Source: Gonium pectorale
Lineage: Eukaryota; Chlorophyta; Chlorophyceae; Chlamydomonadales; Volvocaceae
Length of the DNA: 10,010 bases
Direction: 5' to 3'
NCBI GenBank assembly: GCA_001584585.1
Contig: LSYV01000123.1
Location: 103,556 to 113,565 of the forward strand
The position numbers and the translations under genes are program-made. The notes under the pieces were generated by a model. The model ran no database searches. It was not told where the DNA came from and saw only the letters and a list, made by a program, of their open reading frames with translations. Every line of letters starts with the position of its first letter. The stretch's first letter is position 1. Shown one piece after another: positions 1 to 7,000 of the stretch.

Positions 1-680
1 CAGCACCGCTATAGTGTGTCTATAACGCTGAGCAAGCAAGCTCGCCAATACGCTTGCTCACCACACAACGAGCGCACTAAGAGGCTCAGATTGCCGTACA
101 GGGCCTCACACAACAAAGCTCCGAAACGAGGCCGTGACCTCCAACAAGGAAGGTGTAAGCATGAGCAACACTAATATCTCACACAACAGGGCACTGAATA
201 ATAACACTTAGGCACACACATGCGCATGCCTGCGCACCATCACCGACCCAAGCGTCAGAATCACGGCGACCCGCCGTGTCAGCGGCACTCATTACTACTA
301 CAAGCAAGGGCCTTGCAACGCGTCCTGTCAATCACACGATGTGTCGTGACCGGTGTGTCTCAGACTAGTGGTGACTGTGATTGAAGGGTGGCAACAATGG
401 ATCCAGCAGCCGCGGCTCGGTGAGGACATGGGCAGCGCTGTCGTGGCCACGATCACACCCGCCGAAGGCCGAACCCAACGTGAGCTTGTCCAGGCCGGCC
501 GCAGCACCACACCTTTGTCTCGACCCACTGGTGTAACCCAACCCATTCGGGCTAATGTGAGGTCGTTGCGCAGTGCGGCCGTCGCCCTGCCTACCTGCTA
601 TGACCATAAAGGCGGGCTACCTTTCTCGGCAGAGTTCTCGATGTGCTTTTCACGGCGCACAGCAAGCTAACTGCCATAGC

Positions 681-695
681 AGCTAGCTAGCTAGC
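681..695. repeat. AGCT tetranucleotide microsatellite
   Basis: Nearly four copies of AGCT in a row. The tract is self-complementary. It is an ordinary simple repeat with no visible function. Confidence 0.85.
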
Positions 696-990
696 GAGGC
701 GCGGGCACGCCATGACACGAAAGTGCGACGAAGAGGAGGCCGTGCTCGCAGCCAACAGGCGGGCAAGCATGCGCCGTGTTAACAAGCACAGGGGGCAGGG
801 GTTGGCGACGGATGATAGGGCCCAAGAACACATACGGGAAGCTCCCGCGCCCCTACCCGTGCCCGCTCCTGGACTGGTACCGTACCGCGCCGTACGCTTC
901 ACCGCCTTTGGAAAGCGCGAAGGGCCGTGGCAACTGCCACGCGCGCGTACGGCGTAAGGCGCCCGACAAACACATAACATTGACGGGTTT

Positions 991-1016
991 GTAACCCAGT
1001 CAACCCGGTCAACCCA
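991..1016. repeat. Short tandem repeat, GTCAACCC(A/G) unit
   Basis: Three consecutive units, GTAACCCA, GTCAACCCG and GTCAACCCA, the last two being full 9-base copies differing at one base. A sequence of opposite orientation, TGACGGGTT, lies just upstream at 981-989, so the local DNA could fold back imperfectly. Confidence 0.75.
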
Positions 1017-1308
1017 GCCATTGCAAAACGGCCAATCGTTTGCACAGATAACATACTTATGTTTAGCCGCAAGGCTAGCGGACCACTGCACCTGTTACAG
1101 CGTTCCCACCTAACACGTGCTGAAGCACCATGAAAGCCAGCATACCGCGGCAAGACGGCCAGGGGACTGATAGGGCGTGCTCCTTCAAGAGTGAGTGTTA
1201 TTTGCCTCTCGCTGAGAGACGGAGGGCGGAAACGTGCACCTAATCACTGCAACCCACACAGAATAGGCAGCGTACAGGTTGCACGCCCGTCAAAACCGAT
1301 CATAGGCT

Positions 1309-1328
1309 GTACACCTGTACACCTGTAG
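1309..1328. repeat. Tandem TGTACACC repeat
   Basis: Two full copies of the 8-base unit TGTACACC followed by a partial third (TGTA). The unit contains the palindrome TGTACA. It is too short to say more. Confidence 0.75.
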
Positions 1329-2269
1329 GATTGACGAGTATGCATTCAGCCCGCGACGCTTGTGCACAACCAAACATAAACTAGAAGAGGCTTTGGGACG
1401 ATGTTGCCCAATGGAAATGCGGACAGGCAGAATTATCTGGGCGACCCTCCGGCTAGGCGCACCACCCGTGTCGTCCGTGTCGGCATTTCAGTAGACATCC
1501 CGTGGAAATCGCTCGTGACATTGCAGACATTTTCAAATCGATTACTACATTGGTGCGGGTGCGGCGGGCGTCGTACGAGTACGATGTGCTTAATCAGCGA
1601 CGCGCACGCAATGTCTCATCATTGGATGACCACCTTAGTGTCATACCTGGGAGGTGACACGGTGTGTTTTACCGTACCGTGCAAGCATAGTTGTCGGTTG
1701 GCGCCTGAGCGCAACCCAAGTTATCCTAAGATTACATGGTCGTGTCGTATTATCCTTATATCGGTTATGTGGTTGTGAGCTTTGTATTTGGACATGGCGA
1801 TATCGAGCGGTGGATCAAGTTGGAGGGTTGCCGGACGGTCGGCAGCTGCCGAGCCTTAAGGCCGGAAGCGCGCTTGTGTCGCCGCTTCTCGGCTCCCCTG
1901 ACGTTACTTGTCGTTGAGCTAGACAGTAAGCCCGGTGAAGCTCTAGGAGGTTGCATCAGTGTAACCCCGCGTGCATTCTCCGCTCGAACCATCGCCATTC
2001 TTTCACCACCAGAATACTCAGCGAGGCAGGACGTCGCGAACCCTGTGCGCTGATGTTAACCCGGTTGTCGCTGAACCCTACTCAGGCTTGTCCGTTGGAG
2101 CTGCGTGTGCGCGTGCGCGGTGCATCTGCACAGCGTTCTCCGAGGTTTCGCCTGTGGAGGACTCACGGTGACCCAGCCAGCCGCAATGAAAGACGCCACA
2201 TGCTTGCCCGAGTGACTGCCTTTGGGGCTCAGCCCTGCTACCGATGCTTCTGACGGAGCCCCAACATTA

Positions 2270-2640
2270 GTCGCTTGCTGCTGCTGTCCCCGGGGCTGCC
2301 CTCAGCCCCCAGACCGCTCTCCCCAGCGCCGCCCGCCCAACCCCGTCCCGCCGTCCATGCCTCTCATCCCGAGTTATGAGCAACGCCGGTCGCCGAGCGC
2401 AGCCCCCTCGGCGCCTGTTCCTGCAGCCCCGAGCCGGCGGCCGCCGCCGCCCACGGGCCCCACGCCCACGCCCGGCGACGCGGCGACGCAAGCCGAGCGC
2501 CGCCGGCGGCGCCCCACCCTGCATCGCCGCCACAGTTTGGGCGGCGCTGCCAGCGGCCACAGTCCCCTCCGTCGGGCCGCATCCTCAGAGCGCCCGGCAC
2601 GCCCGGAGCATGGCGGCGGGGTTGCGGTTGGACAAGCCTT
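2270..2640. other. GC-rich island with open frames, unassigned
   Basis: This stretch is much richer in G and C than the DNA on either side. It carries overlapping open frames on the + strand (2222-2677 and 2376-2696) and on the - strand (2374-2763 and 2364-2984). One + frame reads as a low-complexity Pro/Ala/Ser/Arg segment with many C- or G-ending codons, the kind of linker common in volvocine proteins. High GC alone also keeps frames open, so this is weak support. Two TGTAA motifs (2684-2688 and 2692-2696) follow directly; TGTAA is the usual polyadenylation signal in these algae. It could be a last exon, a decayed exon or retrocopy, or a non-coding GC island. I recognise no domain. Confidence 0.4.
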
Positions 2641-2683
2641 TGAAAGCACTTCCTCGAACCGTGGCGGGTGCACATGAAAGCAT

Positions 2684-2696
2684 CTGTAATCTGTAA
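2684..2696 (+). promoter_or_regulatory. Two TGTAA motifs, possible poly(A) signal
   Basis: TGTAA occurs at 2684-2688 and again at 2692-2696, immediately after the GC-rich island. In Chlamydomonas and Volvox TGTAA is the usual polyadenylation signal. A 5-base motif is common by chance, so this only matters if the island proves to be transcribed on the + strand. Confidence 0.2.
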
Positions 2697-2825
2697 TCCA
2701 GTAAATATGCCGGTTGCAGCCCCGCAAACAGCTGTGCACTTGTGCAGTTCGGCACTTGCACAAGTGATTCGCTGGGGCCTGCGACCAGCATAATTACTAG
2801 ATGCTTGCATGTCGGCGGCATCAAT

Positions 2826-3134
2826 ATGTCCCCCTACATCTACAGTAGGTACCCTTAGGTACATGCTGTTGCTCGATTTCGTGTGTGTGCTTGGCCACTC
2901 GCTGTGTACCGTGTTACACATCTGCCCCGAGAACAACAAATGTGTCGCGTGTGCAAGTCTGGGATGTTCGAGGATGAGTATCATGTTGTGTTCGAGTGCA
3001 GTGCTTACTGTAGATTACGTGATGGATACGGAAGTCGTCGTACTCGTGATATGATGCGGGTTTGGACTGCCACTGACCCTCATGAGGTCGGTGCCTTCCT
3101 TGCGTCACAGTGTGTGTGTGTGCCTACGCAGTAG
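2826..3134 (+). pseudogene. Retroelement reverse-transcriptase tail, degenerate
   Basis: This frame reads like the extreme C-terminus of algal non-LTR retrotransposon polyproteins, with a zinc-knuckle of the zf-RVT type. An arginine-containing VARFR helix start and a PLAV segment are followed by MCRVCKSG, then EDEYHVVFEC and a SAYCRLRDGY segment. The putative zinc ligands are Cys 2943, Cys 2952, His 2982 and Cys 2997. About 45 residues follow to a stop at 3132-3134. In active elements this module sits behind a reverse transcriptase domain. Here no catalytic domain precedes it, and an in-frame TAG at 2856-2858 interrupts the frame upstream, so only a broken 3' remnant is left. Codon use is less C/G-ending than in the kinase exons. 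The class call comes from remembered motif shape, not a search. A zinc-knuckle gene of other origin is the main alternative. Confidence 0.6.
3111..3122. repeat. TG dinucleotide microsatellite
   Basis: Six TG units lie inside the last codons of the retroelement remnant. Slippage here may have altered the original end of that frame. Confidence 0.8.
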
Positions 3135-3646
3135 GACGCAGTATGGTAGAGCATTGTAGTGCGTATTACTTTTCGGGTTCTGGGCCTTACGACTACCACA
3201 GGCTAACCAGGGGCTTGCACTCCCTCTGCTATGGTATGTCGGGACAGCCAATTCGGCTAAAAACGTTTAAGATAACCAGTCGGGAGCCAATTGGATCGTG
3301 TGACCTGGAGTCCCTGTGTGGGGACCTTGAAACTCGTATTCAAATTTTGTTTGATCCGCGGCGGCCGGGGCAGCAGGGCGTCATGCTTCCGTTTCCTTTT
3401 TTGTTCCTACACGTTGGACGCGCAAATGGGCGTAGAGTTAATGGCTGCATACACGTTTTTGGCGGATTGACGCATGCATCTCATGCACTTGCCTCACGCG
3501 CCCAGATCACACGTGAGCACAGGAGTCAGAAAGAGAAATCTGCAGAGAAAGAGGGAGCCCGCCTCTACGGCCATATACACCCGAAGGCGCGACGTTTCCA
3601 GTAGGGCGGGCCGGTACAATGCAAGGCAATTCGTCAGCACCTACGG

Positions 3647-3669
3647 TGTACGGTGCACGACACCGTACA
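3647..3669. repeat. Perfect 9-bp inverted repeat (hairpin)
   Basis: TGTACGGTG at 3647-3655 and its exact reverse complement CACCGTACA at 3661-3669 are separated by a 5-base loop. It lies about 200 bases before the kinase start codon. It is not followed by a T-run, and bacterial-style termination is not expected in this genome. Role unknown. Confidence 0.8.
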
Positions 3670-3739
3670 TAACAACCTCTCCTGCTTGAACCCAGGCCCA
3701 CTGGCCCGGTATCAAGTAACGTTTTACGTGCACTCGTTG

Positions 3740-3765
3740 CCCGGGTGCACTGTACAGCACCTGGG
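3740..3765. repeat. 9-bp inverted repeat with one G-T wobble
   Basis: CCCGGGTGC at 3740-3748 pairs with GCACCTGGG at 3757-3765 around the loop ACTGTACA. The 7-mer GTGCACT occurs at 3728-3734 and again at 3745-3751, so the site combines a direct and an inverted repeat. It sits some 40 bases upstream of the TATA-like sequence and could be a factor-binding site. That is inference only. Confidence 0.65.
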
Positions 3766-3805
3766 GGCTGTCAGTGCAATGTTCCAACCTGCAGCGCTAG
3801 GCAGC

Positions 3806-3812
3806 TATAATA
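3806..3812 (+). promoter_or_regulatory. TATA-like box of the kinase gene
   Basis: TATAATA lies 58 bases upstream of the chosen ATG at 3870, which would place transcription start near 3835-3845 and give a short 5' leader. It is the best TATA-like match just upstream, but the motif is short and no start site can be read from sequence alone. Confidence 0.3.
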
Positions 3813-3869
3813 CGAGACTTTGACACGCGCTGGGCTCAGGGCTTGAAAGGTCGTCCTTGTAGGGCCACG

Positions 3870-4038
3870 ATGAGTGTGTCGGCTTGCTGGACGACCTTCT
3901 TCCTTATCTTCCTCGTATCTTTGGGCATCTCGGACCGACTGCCGCCTCTGACAGCAGATAGTGGGGGCAGCGTAGTCGTCGACGGACTTAGGGTCGTTTG
4001 GGACGCTGGGATGCAGCCGCTCGACGCAGATGTGACAG
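3870..4038 (+). CDS. Kinase gene exon 1: signal peptide
   Basis: Encodes residues 1-56 plus the first base of codon 57. The N-terminus has a short polar start and then the hydrophobic run TTFFLIFLVSLGIS, as expected for a secretory signal or signal anchor; cleavage is likely soon after residue 21. The donor is GTAAGC at 4039, the best match to consensus in the gene. Intron 1 (4039-4169, 131 bases) is phase 1. Confidence 0.8.
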
Positions 4039-7000
4039 GTAAGCAGACATTTATGATGCTAGCCTCACGACAAGTCCGCAGCCTCTGTTTCTGCCGAGTA
4101 CAGTCTTTCAATTCCCTCTCGCGCCCGGGCTGTCTTCTCGCCCTGGCCCCCCATGTCGTGGCTCCGCAGCACAAAGCGTGACGCTACTGAACGCAACGCT
4201 AGTCCGCGCACTGCTGCTGCCACCGTCACAAGCGGCCCCTCTCGCTCTGGCTGTCCGCGAGCCGTTCGCCGGGACATGGTTTCTGAAAGACCTGGTTATC
4301 CCGCTGGCATGCTCGGAGCTGGGCGCATGGAGCAACTTGGCGTGCGACGTCCAGCCGGCGTCGTGGCTGACGGTGGGTTTTGTTCAAGGCGCAGTCGCGG
4401 GGTCCTGCTAACGCAGCGTAATGGACTGGGTGGTTGGGACAGGAGATTCCCCGGGGGCGTGCCGTGGAAAACCCCATGAGGACCGGGGTTGGCTCGCCCA
4501 TAACATGGGCGAAGACGTAGCGGTTGACCAGAAGTGACAACTTTCCCAGAAAGTAGATAAATCGCCCTCGTGTCCCAGACTTCCCAGACGTGCGGCTGTT
4601 CCTCTTGGTAGCAGTGTGTTCGTATCTTTGTTAAGGACAACTATGCTATGTACAGTGTAAAGCGGAGTGAGACCGTTGGCGCTGCGACAGTCCTTGCCCA
4701 CCGCAACGCACAACTGCACTACCACAGCGGGATTCCTTTTTTTGGGCGAGCCATATGTTCTGCTGCTAGCAGAGAGGTTTGGATTCGTGGTTATATCTAT
4801 ACGTTCCCTCGTACACCATTACCCTCCGCCGAACTCTTCGACCGCCCCTCTCCTCATGACCCCATGACTCCACCCATGCCCTCCCTTCACACCCCTAACA
4901 CCTCCTCCAGGCCAGCAACTGGTCGGTCACAATCCACTCCTTCACCCCCTCATCTCCAGCCCCGCCTGGCAGCTTCACCCTTTCCAACGTCACCCTCACC
5001 TGTGAAGCCGACGCGCTGGCCGCTGGCGCCGCAGCTATCGGCGCCTCCTCGCCACCGCCGTCACTGTCCGCGACGCCGCCGCGCGCCCCGGCATGCGTCA
5101 CCACAACCGTGGGCTCCCAGCGCGAGCTCCTCTCGCTCCTCACGTCCATCTTCCCGTCTCAACCGGCAGCCGCACCCACCGCCGCCACGCCAGCGCCTCC
5201 ACCGGCGCGCCTCCACATAACACTGACCTCGAACATCAGCCTCGACGTCGCCGCCTGGAAGGCTGCGTATCCGTTTATCGCCCCGCCACCACCGTCTCCA
5301 AGTCTCAGCCCCAACGCCACTACCACCAATGCCACTGCCTGCACCGCCACCACCGCCACGAATATCACGGTTGTGATCTCTGGCGACTGCAACACCGGGC
5401 GGCCCACGGGTTTGGACCTGTCGGGGGGCGTGTCATTGCTTATGGTGGCTTCCCATGCGAAGCTGCGGCTGCGCTGCCTGGAGCTGTCCAACCTGGCAAC
5501 CGACACGGGCAACGCCGCCAACCTGCCGCGGGGGTTGCTGTCGGCGGCGGTGTGGGCGGTGGATGTGGACACGGAGAGCAGGTGAGTTCGGTGGGCGGGT
5601 TGCGAGGAAGGGTCGTTTCCCAGCGGTCCAGAATTTGGGTTTCGTGATGTTAGTGTGAACGCGTTGGTGAATGGCGCCTCGGGCAGCCAGCCTATCGCAA
5701 GCCCGGCTGCTGGCACGCTATGACCGCCGCAAAAGCCCTCCAGCTCGATCCCAGTCTGCTGGGCTGCTGCCGTCGGCGACACGGCCTGGTTCTAATAACA
5801 GAGGTTCCATTGCTGCCAGTAGGTCTATGCTGATCCTGGACAACTGCCGGCTGGTGCTAACCCAAAGCGAGCTCCAGTGGCAGGTGAGGGCGGCCGGCGT
5901 TGGGTGCGCGTTGTACGTTGGAAAATTTTCCGGCAGCCAGCGCAAGGATTGCCTTTTGTGGGGCACATGGGTAGGTGCGCAAAAGGTTGACAATATCACA
6001 AAACGCGTGCAGGGCCGTCAGGGCCTATACGGTAGGTAAGGTGTCACCGGCAATGGGCTAAAGACGGCAGGCAACCGCAGTGCTGCGAACAAGATTCATT
6101 GGCCTCAAAGGGTTGTTCGCCCTACAATGTCAGTCGTACCCAGTTTCCCTCGTCAAACTCACATGTATAGGACCAACCATCCGACCCGTCCGCACCCGCA
6201 ACCTAACTACTTCGCCGTATAGTCGTACTACTCTGCCCAGTCACTGGCGTCGGCGGTCTCCAGCTCCATCATCTCGACTTTCCTGCCCAACTTCAGGGTG
6301 AGGGGCGGGGTGCTGCCGACCGCACCTCGGGGCCGACCGCTCGAGGGTTCTTTTGATCTCTGCGGGCGATTGTGCGTGTAGCAGGGCGGGGCCATGGTTA
6401 CTGTTAGTGAGGTGGTACCCCGGGAGAGACGGAGTAATAAGATGCACACGGAGTCGGAGACAGAGCCAGGGGGCATGCACATTTTTTGTATGCTGATTTC
6501 CGGCAGCTGTGGAAGGGATCTCCCGGAAACTCCCACAGACCGCTCCGCACACCCCAATCCTCGGTCCCGCCCCCTCTGCCGCGCCGCCAGGTCTCCCTGA
6601 CCTCAAGCGCCCTGCGCTGGGACTACGTGTCGTCGCCCCACACGCAGTGGATCGACTGCCAGCTGACGCAGACGCCGTTGGTGTTCCCAATCACGATCCC
6701 CGACAGCCCGGTCATGTCCTACCTTGGCCAGTCCAACTACCTTACGGTGCGATGGCCGTGCGTGCTTGCTTGCTAGCCGGCCGGTCTGGCTTGGCTGGCT
6801 GCAGAAGGCCACCCGTGCGGGCGCTGTCACGGCGCATCACCTATTGTCATGTAACGCGTTCTGTTACCGTCTCTTCGTCCTCGAATGCCTTGCGATGCGC
6901 AAATTGCCATGCATGTAAGCTGTAGCTATAAAATGGTTGAGAATTTTGCTGGTTTCGCTGAGAGAAGAAGACCAATCCATTTATGCCATGTCCTCACAGG

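Larger units (their letters stand above)
1..2260. other. Intergenic region, no supported gene
   Basis: I see no convincing gene here. Open stretches occur in several frames (for example 353-670, 712-957, 1401-1778 and 1736-2053), but they are short and overlap each other or the opposite strand. They show no recognisable motif and no consistent preference for codons ending in C or G, unlike the exons after 3870. Base composition is more balanced than in the coding part. The stretch holds small tandem repeats at 681-695, 991-1016 and 1309-1328. It could be decayed transposon sequence or simply intergenic spacer. I found no tRNA-like B-box and no rRNA-like block. Confidence 0.55.
3135..3805. other. 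Intergenic spacer before the kinase gene
   Basis: The spacer between the retroelement remnant and the kinase gene has no recognisable gene. An open frame of 164 codons (3110-3604) crosses it, but its composition is unlike the nearby exons, it has no motif, and its start overlaps the TG repeat, so I treat it as chance. Two hairpin-forming sequences lie at 3647-3669 and 3740-3765, close to the kinase start, and may belong to the upstream control region or be remnants of small mobile elements. Confidence 0.5.

Noticed and set aside
712..957. Open frame of 81 codons starting MTRKCDEEEAVLAANRRAS
   Set aside because: The first 27 residues look protein-like, but codon use is mixed, the rest is low complexity, and an opposite-strand frame covers the same bases. 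No motif and no homologue come to mind.
3110..3604. Open frame of 164 codons after the retroelement remnant
   Set aside because: It starts within a TG repeat, has no recognisable motif, and its codons lack the C/G-ending preference of the nearby exons.
1..3800. tRNA or CRISPR-like arrays
   Set aside because: I found no B-box-like GGTTCGA sequence and no regularly spaced repeats; the tandem repeats seen are only two or three short units.
4667..4867. Possible extra exon inside intron 2
   Set aside because: No matching phase-0 acceptor and donor pair was found, and exons 2 and 3 already join in phase with sensible sequence.
5159..5782. Opposite-strand open frame of 207 codons under exon 3
   Set aside because: It overlaps exon 3 and runs across a well-defined intron; the + strand frame explains the region better.
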